Below, one piece after another: positions 44,534 through 54,374 of a stretch of 64,000 nucleotides of DNA (positions are counted from its first letter, which is position 1; each line of letters opens with the position of its first letter). The notes under the pieces were generated by a model that was given only the letters and a program-made list of their open reading frames with translations, searched no databases and was not told where the DNA came from. A program made the translations under genes and the position numbers. This stretch comes from Actinomycetes bacterium (GTDB lineage: Bacteria; Actinomycetota; Acidimicrobiia; Acidimicrobiales; RAAP-2), in the NCBI GenBank assembly GCA_021785695.1, contig JAJYEQ010000003.1, forward strand, positions 58,790-122,789, in the 5' to 3' direction.

Positions 44534-46093
44534 CTAGCGGGCGCGGCGAGCGGCGGGCGAGCGCGGTGTGCGGTGCGCGGATCCGTGCGAGGAGGTCTCG
44601 CGGGTCCGCACGCTGGTGCGCACGTTGTGGGCCTCGCGGCCCTTGGGGCCGCGGACCTCGTCGAAGTGAATCCGCTCGCCCTTGGCCAGCGTGCGAAATC
44701 CCCCGCCGTCGATGCGCGTGTGGTGGATGAAGAGGTCGTCACCGCGCTCGTCGCGGGCGAATCCGTAGCCTCGCGTCTCGTTGAAGTAGGTGACGACGGC
44801 CTCGTTCTGACGGGGCCCGCGGTCCCGCGGCCGGCTTCGCGGCGCGTGGCCGTCACCGGTCGGCGAGGTCCCCGCGAAGGAGACCGGACGCTCGGCGCGC
44901 ACCGGGTGGCCCGATGGCGCCGCCGCGCGTGCCGGCTGGTCGCTGGCACTGGTGTCGGTCGGGGTCAGCGGGCGCTCCTCGGGGTGAGCGGACCCGGGCT
45001 CGGTGAGGCCACGGGGTAGTCCGAGGGCGCGCTGGAGTCGGTGCGCGGCGGCGACGGTCTCGTCGGTGACCAGGGAGATCACGGTGCCGCGCGCTCCCGC
45101 ACGGCCGGTGCGCCCCGAACGGTGGACGTAGTCCTCACTCTGGGTGGGCAGGTCGAAGTGGATGACGGCCGGCAGGGACTCGATGTGGAGCCCCCGGGCG
45201 GCCACGTCGGTCGCGACGAGGGCGTCGATCCGGCCGCCCGACAGGAGGGATATGGCGCGGTCGCGCTGGGCCTGGCTGCGGCCGCCGTGCAGGGCGGCGG
45301 TCGAGACGCCACGGTCGGCGAGCTGCTTGGCGAGCCGGTCGGCCCCGTGCTTGGTGCGCGTGAAGACGATCGCCCGACGGTGGGTGGCCAGGGTGCTGGC
45401 GACGACGGCGACGCGCTCGTCGCGCGGGACGCGCCAGAAGTGGTGGTCCACGTCACTGGGGGCCGACGTGTCGACGACGTCGTGGATGACGGCGTCGCGG
45501 GTGAAGCGCGTCACGAGACGCTGGATCGTCGGATCGAGCGTGGCCGAGAACAGCAGCGTCTGGTGGACCGGAGCGGTCTGGGCGATGATCCGCTGGACGG
45601 CTGGCAAGAAGCCCATGTCGCTCATGCGGTCGGCCTCGTCGACGACGACGATGGACACCTGGTCCAGGTGGAGCGTCTGGCGCTCGAGCAGGTCCTCGAG
45701 ACGTCCGGGACAGGCCACGACGACATCGACGCCGGCGGCCAGGGCCCGGCGGGTCGCGCCGTAGGGCGTGCCCCCGTAGATGCTGATGACCCGGCGGGGA
45801 TCCGAGTGCAGCGCGGCCAGGGTGCGCTGCACCTGGGAGGCCAGCTCGCGCGTGGGGGCCAACACCAGCGCGCGGGGGTGGAGGGGACGAGCCCGCTCCA
45901 GGCGCGCCAGGAGGGCGAGGCCGTAGGCCAGGGTCTTGCCCGAGCCGGTGGCGGCCTGGCCGATAACGTCGCGTCCGGCGAGCGCATCGGGCAGGGCAGC
46001 CTCCTGGATGGGGAAAGCGGCCGCGAGGCCGAGGTCGCCCAGGCGTTCGACCAGGTGGGTGGGCACGCCGAGCTCGGCGAAGGTGGGGGACAC
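44534..46093 (-). CDS. DEAD-box RNA helicase with C-terminal cold-shock domain
   Basis: FPIQEAALPDALAGRDVIGQAATGSGKTLAYG; VVDEADRM; VHRSGRTGRAGARG; C-terminal CSD AVVTYFNETRGYGFARDERGDDLFIHHTRIDGGGFRTLAKGERIHFDEVRGPKGREAHNVR. Confidence 0.93.
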   Translation of the reverse strand: MSPTFAELGVPTHLVERLGDLGLAAAFPIQEAALPDALAGRDVIGQAATGSGKTLAYGLALLARLERARPLHPRALVLAPTRELASQVQRTLAALHSDPRRVISIYGGTPYGATRRALAAGVDVVVACPGRLEDLLERQTLHLDQVSIVVVDEADRMSDMGFLPAVQRIIAQTAPVHQTLLFSATLDPTIQRLVTRFTRDAVIHDVVDTSAPSDVDHHFWRVPRDERVAVVASTLATHRRAIVFTRTKHGADRLAKQLADRGVSTAALHGGRSQAQRDRAISLLSGGRIDALVATDVAARGLHIESLPAVIHFDLPTQSEDYVHRSGRTGRAGARGTVISLVTDETVAAAHRLQRALGLPRGLTEPGSAHPEERPLTPTDTSASDQPARAAAPSGHPVRAERPVSFAGTSPTGDGHAPRSRPRDRGPRQNEAVVTYFNETRGYGFARDERGDDLFIHHTRIDGGGFRTLAKGERIHFDEVRGPKGREAHNVRTSVRTRETSSHGSAHRTPRSPAARRAR

Positions 46094-46445
46094 AATGCTC
46101 CTCGTTAGTGGTGAACCAACTCGGAAGACATCGGAATCGGCCCCCGCCCGGCAGTGCGCCAGACGGTCTTACCACTCTAGTGCGTGGCGGCGCACCCTCG
46201 ATCGCTCCGACGTCGAGGCCCGACGGGCCACCGCCCGTGCGGCCTCCCGGGGACGCCTGGCGCCGTAGCGGCGATCTCGCCAAATCCACCAGTCGCCGAT
46301 CGTCGCGGGCGCCGGTGCTGCGCGGGCACGCCACCGAGGCGATGGGGACCCACGATTGGGGGCAAAAAGGGACGCGGTCCGCCTCATTGTCACGGCTGTT
46401 TCGGGCGGCGCGCCCGGGCTCCCTCGTCGTGGTGGCGCCGGTGCC

Positions 46446-46532
46446 TGGTGGGCGAGGCGGGACTTGAACCCGCACGTCCTTTCGAACACAGGCACCTGAA
46501 GCCTGCGCGTCTGCCAATTTCGCCACTCGCCC
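46446..46532 (-). tRNA. tRNA-Leu (anticodon CAG), CCA encoded
   Basis: Reverse strand GGGCGAGTGGCGAAATTGGCAGACGCGCAGGCTTCAGGTGCCTGTG...GTGCGGGTTCAAGTCCCGCCTCGCCCACCA; 7-bp acceptor GGGCGAG/CTCGCCC, long variable arm, loop TTCAGGT. Confidence 0.95.
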
Positions 46533-46615
46533 GTGGACCCGTCAACCCTAGTCGAACTCAGGGAACGCCCGCGACGCCTACTGACGGGCGATATTCCCCG
46601 GTACGATGAGGACCT

Positions 46616-47263
46616 ATGGTTTTGCGGGCTGTGGAGAACCGCCTGGAGCGGCTCTTCGAACGGACGTTCTCCCGTTCGTTCTCGAGTGGTCTCCAACCCG
46701 TCGAGATCGCGACCCGCATCGTGCGCGAGATCGACTTGACCCGGCAGCTCTCGGCCGAGGGGCCCCTCTCGCCCAACGACATCAAGGTCTGGCTCGGACC
46801 CCGCGACGCGGCTCGCTTCGATGGCTTTCAGGCCGCCCTGGTGCGCGAGCTCGAAGAGACCGTGCGCCAGCACGCGCTGGCCGAGGGCTACAACTTCGTT
46901 GGCCCGGTGGCGGTCCACGTCTTCGTCGACGACGACGTGCGCGTCGGGGCCGTCGCCGTCGAGACGGCGTTCGTGGGCGGCGAGCGGGAGCCGCGCCTGC
47001 TGCTCGACGACGGGCGCTCCTTCGTCATCGCCGAGAAACCGCTGATCGTGGGCCGCAGTCCCGTGGTCCCGGTGGTCATCAACGACGCGAACGTCTCGCG
47101 CCAGCACGCCGAGTTCTGGCGCACCACCGATGGCGTTGCGGTGCGCGATCTGCACTCCACCAACGGCACGTTCGTCAACGGTCACCGAGTGAGCGCGGTG
47201 TCGCTGTCGCCGCGCGACGATGTGACGATCGGACCGATCCACCTGCGGATCGAGCTCGTTTGA
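46616..47263 (+). CDS. fhaA: FhaA-like protein (DUF3662 + FHA domain)
   Basis: N-terminal RAVENRLERLFERTFSRSFSSGLQPVEIATRIVREID; FHA VGRSPVVPVVINDANVSRQHAEF...DLHSTNGTFVNG; operon context. Confidence 0.9.
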   Translation: MVLRAVENRLERLFERTFSRSFSSGLQPVEIATRIVREIDLTRQLSAEGPLSPNDIKVWLGPRDAARFDGFQAALVRELEETVRQHALAEGYNFVGPVAVHVFVDDDVRVGAVAVETAFVGGEREPRLLLDDGRSFVIAEKPLIVGRSPVVPVVINDANVSRQHAEFWRTTDGVAVRDLHSTNGTFVNGHRVSAVSLSPRDDVTIGPIHLRIELV

Positions 47264-47703
47264 CGCTCGCGTCCACCAACTACGCGGCGGTGATCCGACC
47301 GCTCCAGTTGCTGGTCATGGTCATCGTCCTGCTGTTCTTCTTGCGCGTGCTGCGCGTGGCGGCGGTGCAGGCTCGACCAGTCGAGGGCCGCGGCGAGCGG
47401 CGCCGCCGGCGCGGGCCGCTGGCCCTGGAGTTCGTCGAGCCCCGGGATCGTGCGGGCGAGCGCGTGGAGGTGGAAGGGGCCGTCGTCGTGGGCCGAGGTT
47501 CGGACTGCGACATCGCCATCGGCGACTCCTACCTGTCGACGCGCCACGCGCGCTTCGCCAGCGCGGAGGGCGCGCTGTCCCTCGAGGACCTCAACTCCAC
47601 CAACGGCACCTTCGTGAACGATCGGCCCGTTCGCGGTCGCGTGGACCTGTCGCGGGGAGACCGGGTCCGCCTCGGCAGCGTGCTGCTCCAGGTGGTGCGG
47701 TGA
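47260..47703 (+). CDS. fhaB: FhaB-like membrane FHA-domain protein
   Basis: TTG start overlapping previous stop; N-terminal TM LQLLVMVIVLLFFLRVLRVA; FHA VGRGSDCDIAIGDSYLSTRHARF...LNSTNGTFVND. Confidence 0.9.
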   Translation: MTLASTNYAAVIRPLQLLVMVIVLLFFLRVLRVAAVQARPVEGRGERRRRRGPLALEFVEPRDRAGERVEVEGAVVVGRGSDCDIAIGDSYLSTRHARFASAEGALSLEDLNSTNGTFVNDRPVRGRVDLSRGDRVRLGSVLLQVVR

Positions 47704-48923
47704 CGCGCTGGCGCTTTGCCGTTAGCACCGATCGGGGTCTGGTGCGCGCGACCAACGAGGACGCCCTGCACGCCGACGCGACCATCGCGGTGGTGGCCGA
47801 CGGCATGGGGGGGCACGCGGCGGGCGAGGTCGCCTCGGCCCTGGCCGTCGCGACGCTGGTGCCCGCGTTCCACGCCGACGAGACCATAGAGGGACTGGTA
47901 CGGGCGGTCCAGGCGGCCAACGCTGCGGTGCACGCCGATGCCGCTGCTGACCCCGACCACGCCGGGATGGGGACCACCGCGATCATCCTGGCGCTGACCG
48001 CAGAGGGCTCGGGCCGTGTCGTCCCCACCGTCTGCAACGTCGGGGACTCGCGGGCCTACCAGCTCCGTGACGGGGCCTTGCGCCTGCTCAGTCGCGACCA
48101 CAGCGTGGTCGAGGAGTGGGTGCGCATGGGCCGGCTGACGGCCGAGGAGGCGGCCGTGCACCCCCGCCGCCACCAGCTGACCCGCGTCTTGGGGGTGGGT
48201 CCCGTCGTCGAGGTCGACGTGGACTCGATCGCGGTCCAGGCCGGTGACCGGGTGCTGCTGTGTAGTGACGGGCTGACCAACGAGCTCGACGCGAATCGCC
48301 TGGCCAGCCTGGCCAGCCCCCCCATGCCGTTGGAGGATGCGGCGGAGTTGCTGGTCAGCGCAGCGCGGGAGGCCGGGGGACACGACAACATCTCGGTTGT
48401 CCTCCTCGAGTTCGACGAGGTCGAGGAGGCCGTCCAGCCGGTGCACCGCACCGTGGCGACGGCCCCGGGCGTCGAGTCCCGGCCCCGCGCCCACACGCGC
48501 CGCCGGCCGCGCCGCGTCACCTGGCGCGCCGCCGCCGCCGTGGTGCTCTTCGCCGCCGTGGTCGCGGGGGCGGTCGGCGTCCTGCGGTGGTACGCGTACT
48601 CGAACTACTACCTGGCTGGCGACCAGGGCCTCATCACCGTGTACCGCGGCCAGCCCGCGGGGGTCCTGTGGTACCACCCGCGACGGATCCTGTCGACGAC
48701 GTATCCGGTCGCGCACCTGCGGCCCGTTGACCGGCGCGCCCTCGCCACCACGATCGCGGAGCCCTCCCTCGAGGCCGCGCTGAACTACGCGACCTACCTG
48801 AATCACGCCTGGCACCTGGCCCGCCAGTCCCTGGCCGCGTCCACGACCACCACCACGACGACCACCACGACTACGGTGGCGCCCACGACGACGACGACCG
48901 CACGACACGGCGCGGGGGGCTGA
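47700..48923 (+). CDS. pstP: PP2C-family Ser/Thr phosphatase PstP, membrane-anchored
   Basis: STDRGLVRATNEDAL; VADGMGGHAAGEVAS; NVGDSRAYQL; GHDNISVVLLEF; TM then poly-Thr tail. Confidence 0.93.
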   Translation: MTRWRFAVSTDRGLVRATNEDALHADATIAVVADGMGGHAAGEVASALAVATLVPAFHADETIEGLVRAVQAANAAVHADAAADPDHAGMGTTAIILALTAEGSGRVVPTVCNVGDSRAYQLRDGALRLLSRDHSVVEEWVRMGRLTAEEAAVHPRRHQLTRVLGVGPVVEVDVDSIAVQAGDRVLLCSDGLTNELDANRLASLASPPMPLEDAAELLVSAAREAGGHDNISVVLLEFDEVEEAVQPVHRTVATAPGVESRPRAHTRRRPRRVTWRAAAAVVLFAAVVAGAVGVLRWYAYSNYYLAGDQGLITVYRGQPAGVLWYHPRRILSTTYPVAHLRPVDRRALATTIAEPSLEAALNYATYLNHAWHLARQSLAASTTTTTTTTTTTVAPTTTTTARHGAGG

Positions 48924-48926
48924 GGC

Positions 48927-50426
48927 GTGGCCCGCCGACTCCAGGTCCTGGCCATCGGCCTGCTCGTCCTGTTCGCGATCCTGGCCGCCCAGGCGGTCAA
49001 TGTCCAGTACGTGCGGGCCCCGGGACTCGACGCCTCGCCGATAAACCCGCGCAACACCGAGGCCGGGCTGCAGTACCCGCGCGGGGAGATCGTGGCCGCG
49101 GACGGCTCGATCCTGGCCGAGTCGGTGCCCGCGACGACGGGCTACTACCGCTGGCGCCGGGTCTACCCCGACGGAGCCCTCACCTCGGGGCTGGTCGGCT
49201 TCGCCTCGCCGTCCTACGGCACGTGGGCCCTGGAGGCCGAGTACGACCAGTACCTGATCGCCCACGCCCAGCCCGCCCGCACCCTGGCCCAAGTGCTGGC
49301 CCCGACCAAGGCGGCGGACTCGGTGACGATCACGCTGCAGCCCCAGCTCCAGCGGGTGGCCGCGCGGGCACTGGCGGGCCGCAACGGGGCCGCGGTCGTG
49401 CTCGATCCGCGCAGCGGCGCGGTCCTGGCCATGTACTCCAACCCGACGTACAACCCGAGCCCCCTGACCTCGTCCTCCTTCGTCGTGGCCGAGCGCGCGT
49501 GGAAGAAGGACGTGACCAACAACGCCGCCGGATTCCCGCCGCTCGGACTTCTGGCGACCCAGCAGACGTTCCCGCCGGGGTCGACCTTCAAGATCGTGAC
49601 CACGTCGGCGGTCCTGGTCCACAAGCCCAGCCTGTTCCACGTCAGCTTCCCCGTGGTGGCGACGATCCACCTGCCCAACTCGAACAAGACGCTGTCCAAC
49701 TACGCCTTCATCCCCTGCGGCGGCACGATCGTCCAGATGCTGCCCCCGTCGTGCGACCAGGGCTACGCCCGGATCGGCCTGGACCTCGGCGGTGCCGCCC
49801 TGACGTCGACGGCGGAGTCCTACGGATTCAACAGCATCCCGCCCCTGGACCTTCCTGGCGTCCAGGCCAGCTCGTTCCCCTCGGCGGCGTCGTTCACCTA
49901 CAACGTGCCGGGTCTGGCCTACTCGGCCATCGGGCAGCAGAACGTCCGGGCCACCGCCTTGCAGATGGCGCTCGTCGCCGCGGCCGTGGCCAACGGGGGT
50001 CAGATGATGGCGCCGCACCTGCTCTCCTACATCAGCGCGCCCGACGGGTCGACCGTCAAGCGCTACCAGGACTGGGTGTGGCGCCACCCGCTGACGGCCA
50101 CGCAGGCGGCGGTCATCGTCCCGCTGATGCAGGACGTTGCCAAGTACGGGACGGCGGGCGGGATCTTCCCGCCCTGGGCCGACGTGGCCGCCAAGACGGG
50201 GACGTCCCAGGTGGGCAACGCCGTGCAGAACACCGACGACTGGATGATCGCCTTCGCGCCCGCCACCAACCCGACGGTGGCCGTGGCGGTGACGCTGCCC
50301 TACCAGGTGACCTCGGCGACCGGGGCCTCGATCGCGGGGCCGATCGTCAAGTGCCTCATCGAGGGCGCGCTGTCGCTCCAAGCCGGTCGCCCCGCCTCAG
50401 GAACGGCGACGACGTGTCCCTCGTGA
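48927..50426 (+). CDS. pbpA: Penicillin-binding protein (PbpA/FtsI-like transpeptidase)
   Basis: TM LLVLFAILAAQAV; PPGSTFKIVTT (SxxK); AAKTGTSQVG (KTG). Confidence 0.92.
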   Translation: MARRLQVLAIGLLVLFAILAAQAVNVQYVRAPGLDASPINPRNTEAGLQYPRGEIVAADGSILAESVPATTGYYRWRRVYPDGALTSGLVGFASPSYGTWALEAEYDQYLIAHAQPARTLAQVLAPTKAADSVTITLQPQLQRVAARALAGRNGAAVVLDPRSGAVLAMYSNPTYNPSPLTSSSFVVAERAWKKDVTNNAAGFPPLGLLATQQTFPPGSTFKIVTTSAVLVHKPSLFHVSFPVVATIHLPNSNKTLSNYAFIPCGGTIVQMLPPSCDQGYARIGLDLGGAALTSTAESYGFNSIPPLDLPGVQASSFPSAASFTYNVPGLAYSAIGQQNVRATALQMALVAAAVANGGQMMAPHLLSYISAPDGSTVKRYQDWVWRHPLTATQAAVIVPLMQDVAKYGTAGGIFPPWADVAAKTGTSQVGNAVQNTDDWMIAFAPATNPTVAVAVTLPYQVTSATGASIAGPIVKCLIEGALSLQAGRPASGTATTCPS

Positions 50427-50467
50427 CAGGTCGCTGTCGCGGCGCCACGGCGTAGGCTGGGGCCGAT

Positions 50468-52369
50468 ATGGAGGCAGTGACCGAGCAGCGCGTGTACTCC
50501 AATCGCTATCAGGTGACGCACCTGATCGCCCGCGGCGGGATGGCGCTCGTCTATCGTGCCCAGGACCTCCTGCTCAATCGGGCTGTCGCCTTGAAGATCC
50601 TCTACCCCGAGCTCTCGCTCGACGCCTCCTTCGTGGAGCGCTTCCGCCGTGAGGCCCAGGCCGCCGCCAACCTGTCGCACCCCAACATCGTCCCGGTCTT
50701 CGACTGGGGTCAAGACGGTGACACCTACTTCATCGTCATGGAGCTCGTCGAGGGCACCTCGCTGGCCGAGATGCTGCGGCGCTCGCACCAGCTGACCCCG
50801 TCGCGCGCCGCCCAGATCACCGCGCAGGTCGCCGCGGCGCTGGGCTACGCCCACCGGTCCGGCGTGGTGCACCGTGACATCAAGCCGGGCAACGTCCTCA
50901 TCACGCCCGACGGGCAGGTGAAGGTGACGGACTTCGGCATCGCCCAGGCCGTGGCCAGCGAGGACCACCTGGCCGAGGCCGGCTCGGTGATGGGCACCGC
51001 GACGTACTTCTCGCCCGAGCAGGCCGAGGGGGCCGCGGTCGACGGCCGCTCCGACGTCTACTCCCTCGGCGTCGTGCTCTACGAGTTGCTGGTAGGTCGC
51101 CCACCCTTCGTCGGCGACACGCCCGTCGCCGTCTCGAGCCAGCACGTCCACAGCACGGTGCCGCCGCCCTCGGAGTTCTCCACCACGGTCCCGGGTGACC
51201 TGGAGGCCATCGTGATGGTCGCTCTGGCCAAGTCGCCGGCCGAGCGTTACCAGAGCGCCGACGAACTGCGCGCCGACCTGGTTCGCTTCACCGACGGCCA
51301 GCCCGTGCACGCCGCGGCGCGCGACGGCGCCTACTTCGGCCCCGACGTCACGCGGGCGGTGAGCGCCGTGGCGCCCGCCGAGCGCACCCAGGCCGTGCCC
51401 GTGACCCCGTCGGGTCGCCCCCCCCGCCGCCAGCGCGAGCCCCGCAGCGGCGTCGCCGGACTGGTGATCACCATCATCGTCTTGATCCTGCTGGCCGGGG
51501 GCGGGTTCGCCTACCTGCGCCTGAGTGCCGCCCCGACCACGTTCGGCGTGCCCAACGTCGTGGGCCAGGACGTCACCACGGCGTCGGCCACCCTGATCGC
51601 GGACAACCTGATCGTGGGGACGACCAAGATGATCCACGCCCCCCAGGCCAACGGCACGGTGATCTCGACGATTCCCAAGGCCGGCAAGATGGTCAAGAAG
51701 GGCGCCATCATCACGATGACGATCAGCCAGGGCCCGGCCCCCGTGGCGGTGACGCTGCCCGACGAGACGGGCAAGCAGCTCTCGGTGGCCCTGAACACCC
51801 TCCAGCAGCTCGGGCTCACCGTCAAGGTCAACCAGGTGCAGAGCGCGCCGACGGCCGGGGCCCCCAACACCGTGCTGACGCAGGTTCCCGCCGGCGGGAC
51901 CCCGTCGCACAAGGGCGCCACAGTGACCCTGACGGTCCTGGCCTCGGGCGCGACGTTCCCGCTGCCCAACGTTCAGGGGCAGACGAACCTCCAGGCCGCC
52001 TCGTCGCTCGGCCAGTACGGGCTGTCGGTCAGCGCGACGACGACCTCGGCGTGCTCCAACTCCATCGCCACCGGCTCGGTGGTGCGCACGGTGCCCGCGG
52101 CGGGCCAGATGGTCAGCGCGGGCTCGTCGATCGAGCTGGTGACGTCGTCGGGAGTCTGCCAGGTCGTCGTGCCCAACGTGATCGGCAAGACGGTTCCGGA
52201 GGCCTCGAGCAACCTGGCGAGCCAGGGGCTGGTGCTCGGGCAGATCAGCGACGCGCTGCCCACCGACTGCCTCACGCCGGGAACCTCGGGCGAGATCACC
52301 AGTCAGAACCCCGGCCCGGGGATCATGGCGCCCTTCAACTCCACCGTCGACGTGACCGTCTGCCCGTAG
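50468..52369 (+). CDS. pknB: Ser/Thr protein kinase PknB with four PASTA repeats
   Basis: Kinase motifs HRDIKPGNVLIT, DFGIAQA; TM GLVITIIVLILLAGGGFAYL; four PASTA-like units beginning VPNVVGQ, VTLPDETGK, LPNVQGQ, VPNVIGK. Confidence 0.95.
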   Translation: MEAVTEQRVYSNRYQVTHLIARGGMALVYRAQDLLLNRAVALKILYPELSLDASFVERFRREAQAAANLSHPNIVPVFDWGQDGDTYFIVMELVEGTSLAEMLRRSHQLTPSRAAQITAQVAAALGYAHRSGVVHRDIKPGNVLITPDGQVKVTDFGIAQAVASEDHLAEAGSVMGTATYFSPEQAEGAAVDGRSDVYSLGVVLYELLVGRPPFVGDTPVAVSSQHVHSTVPPPSEFSTTVPGDLEAIVMVALAKSPAERYQSADELRADLVRFTDGQPVHAAARDGAYFGPDVTRAVSAVAPAERTQAVPVTPSGRPPRRQREPRSGVAGLVITIIVLILLAGGGFAYLRLSAAPTTFGVPNVVGQDVTTASATLIADNLIVGTTKMIHAPQANGTVISTIPKAGKMVKKGAIITMTISQGPAPVAVTLPDETGKQLSVALNTLQQLGLTVKVNQVQSAPTAGAPNTVLTQVPAGGTPSHKGATVTLTVLASGATFPLPNVQGQTNLQAASSLGQYGLSVSATTTSACSNSIATGSVVRTVPAAGQMVSAGSSIELVTSSGVCQVVVPNVIGKTVPEASSNLASQGLVLGQISDALPTDCLTPGTSGEITSQNPGPGIMAPFNSTVDVTVCP

Positions 52370-52399
52370 GCGCAGCCCGGTTCGCTAACATCGACGGCC

Positions 52400-52675
52400 A
52401 TGGCCAATCACGGGGGCAAGCGGCGCACCAGCAAGACGATGGGCCGGTACCAGTCGGCCGACCAGCGGGGTCGCTACACGCCGCCGCGGCCCGCGACGGC
52501 CAGCCACTCGGCCCACTGGTACGGCTGGATGCTGCTGGACATGCTGCTGTTCGGGCTGCTGGTCATCGTCCTGAACTACCTCCAGGTGCTGCCGGGATCG
52601 ACCTCGCCGTGGTACCTGGTGGTCGGACTGGTCTCGCTGTTCGCGGCCTTCTACCTGGCCACGCGCTACCGCTGA
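52400..52675 (+). CDS. crgA: Cell division protein CrgA
   Basis: Short two-TM protein: HWYGWMLLDMLLFGLLVIVLNYLQVLPGSTSPWYLVVGLVSLFAAFYLATRYR. Confidence 0.88.
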   Translation: MANHGGKRRTSKTMGRYQSADQRGRYTPPRPATASHSAHWYGWMLLDMLLFGLLVIVLNYLQVLPGSTSPWYLVVGLVSLFAAFYLATRYR

Positions 52676-53851
52676 TCAGCCCAGCCGCTCGATGATGGTG
52701 GCGTTGGCCATCCCGCCGCCCTCGCACATGGTCTGGAGGCCGTAGCGGCCTCCGGTGCGCTCGAGCTCGTTGAGGAGCGTCGCCATGAGCTTGGTGCCCG
52801 AGGCGCCGAGGGGGTGTCCCAGCGCGATGGCCCCGCCATTGACGTTGACCCGGTCGAGGTCCGCGTGGACCTCGCGCTGCCAGGCCAGGACGACGGGCGC
52901 GAAGGCCTCGTTGATCTCCACCAGGTCGATGTCGTCGATCGAGAGGCCCGCGCGGGCCAGCACCTTGGCGGTGGCCGGGATGGGGCCCGTGAGCATGCTG
53001 ACCGGATCCACTCCGGCCAGGGCGAAGGCGTGGAACCGGGCGCGCGGGCGCAAGCCGAGGGACGCGGCCCGCTCCTCGCTCATCACGAGGGCGGCGGACG
53101 CGCCGTCGGTGATCTGGGAGGAGTTGCCCGCCGTGATGCGTCCCCCCTCCACGAACGCGGGACGCAGCGCCGCCAGGGCCTCGAGCGAGGTGTCGGGCCG
53201 GATGCCCTCGTCGACGCGCAAGATCGTCTCGGTGTCGTGCCCCTCGTCGTCACGGATCGCGACGGGAAGGATCTCGTGGTCGAAGCGGCCCTCGGCGGTC
53301 GCGCGCGCCGCGCGCCGGTGGCTCTCGAGGCTGAAGGCGTCGAGCTCCTCACGACTCAGGCCCCACCTCTCGGCGATCATCTCGGCCCCCAGTCCCTGGT
53401 TGCGCAGACCACCCACCGGCTCGTAGCGCGCGTGCACGCGGGGTCCGAAGGGGTTACCGGCGTCGTGACCGATGGACGAGCCCATGGGGACGCGGGTCAT
53501 CACCTCGACGCCGGCGGCCACGACCACGTCGTAGGCGCCGGCCAGCACGCCCTGGGCCGCGAAGTGCAGGGCCTGCTGGCTGGAGCCGCACTGGCGATCC
53601 ACCGTCGTCGCGGGAACGGACTCGGGCCAGCCCGCCGCCAGCACCGCGTTGCGCCCGACGTTGAAGGCCTGCTCGCCGGTCTGGGAGACGCAGCCCATGA
53701 TGACGTCGTCGACCAGGCTGGGGTCCAGGTCGTTGCGCGCGGCCAGAGCGCGCAGCGCCTCGGAGGCCAGGTCGACCGCGTGCCAATTGCGCAGGCCGCC
53801 GTTGCGTCGGCCTCCCGGCGTGCGCACTACATCAACGATGACGGCACCCAT
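52676..53851 (-). CDS. Thiolase family acetyl-CoA acyltransferase
   Basis: VDRQCGSSQQALHFAAQGV active-site Cys; NVNGGAIALGHPLGASGTKL; CEGGGMANA. Confidence 0.95.
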   Translation of the reverse strand: MGAVIVDVVRTPGGRRNGGLRNWHAVDLASEALRALAARNDLDPSLVDDVIMGCVSQTGEQAFNVGRNAVLAAGWPESVPATTVDRQCGSSQQALHFAAQGVLAGAYDVVVAAGVEVMTRVPMGSSIGHDAGNPFGPRVHARYEPVGGLRNQGLGAEMIAERWGLSREELDAFSLESHRRAARATAEGRFDHEILPVAIRDDEGHDTETILRVDEGIRPDTSLEALAALRPAFVEGGRITAGNSSQITDGASAALVMSEERAASLGLRPRARFHAFALAGVDPVSMLTGPIPATAKVLARAGLSIDDIDLVEINEAFAPVVLAWQREVHADLDRVNVNGGAIALGHPLGASGTKLMATLLNELERTGGRYGLQTMCEGGGMANATIIERLG

Positions 53852-53906
53852 GATCCTCCCTCTCCCGGTGGACGTCCGTGAGCCTACCCGGCGGTAAAGT
53901 CAGGCG

Positions 53907-54374
53907 ATGACCGGGCGTGACATGGACCGCTGGCTGGGCGACGGAGGCATGGCCCTCGTGGGAGCGCTGGGGGCGAGCCTGCAGCGTTACGGCGTCGATG
54001 GCGAGGACCTCGGCTGGGTCGAGGGCGAGTTCTCGCCCACGGCCCTGGCCTGCAATCCCCACGGGCTGGTGCAGGCCGGCGTCCACGCCACGGTGCTCGA
54101 CGCGGCCATGAACTTCGCCATCAACGCGGCCCTCGGTGCGGGGGAGCGCGCCGAGGCCACCTTGGAGATCGGGACCGAGCTGCTGCGCGCCGCGCGCCAG
54201 GGCACGTCCTACGTGCTGCGCGGCGACGTCGTGCGCCTGACGCGCCGCATCGCCTTCGCCGAGGCTCGGGTCGTCGACGGGGACGGCCGGCCGATCAGCC
54301 GGGCCACCGCGACGTTCCTGGTGCGCCGGGCCGAGGGCGGGTCAGCCGAGGTGGGTGGCCGGGATCTGGCCTAG
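53907..54374 (+). CDS. PaaI/hotdog-fold thioesterase
   Basis: NPHGLVQAGVHATVLDAAMNFAINAAL; EIGTELLRAARQGTSYVLRGDVVRLTRRIAFAEARVVDGDGRPISRATATFLV. Confidence 0.85.
   Translation: MTGRDMDRWLGDGGMALVGALGASLQRYGVDGEDLGWVEGEFSPTALACNPHGLVQAGVHATVLDAAMNFAINAALGAGERAEATLEIGTELLRAARQGTSYVLRGDVVRLTRRIAFAEARVVDGDGRPISRATATFLVRRAEGGSAEVGGRDLA

Noticed and set aside
48840-48905. Repetitive ACC/ACG tract suspected as a CRISPR or non-coding repeat
   Set aside because: In-frame poly-Thr coding at the PstP C-terminus; no spacer/repeat structure.
47529-50381. 950-aa minus-strand ORF opposite pstP/pbpA
   Set aside because: Spans several real genes in antisense; composition Arg/Gly/Asp-rich without domains.
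54342-54374. Overlapping 3' ends of the thioesterase and pirin genes as possible misannotation
   Set aside because: Both proteins keep family-typical C-termini; a 33-bp convergent overlap is plausible.
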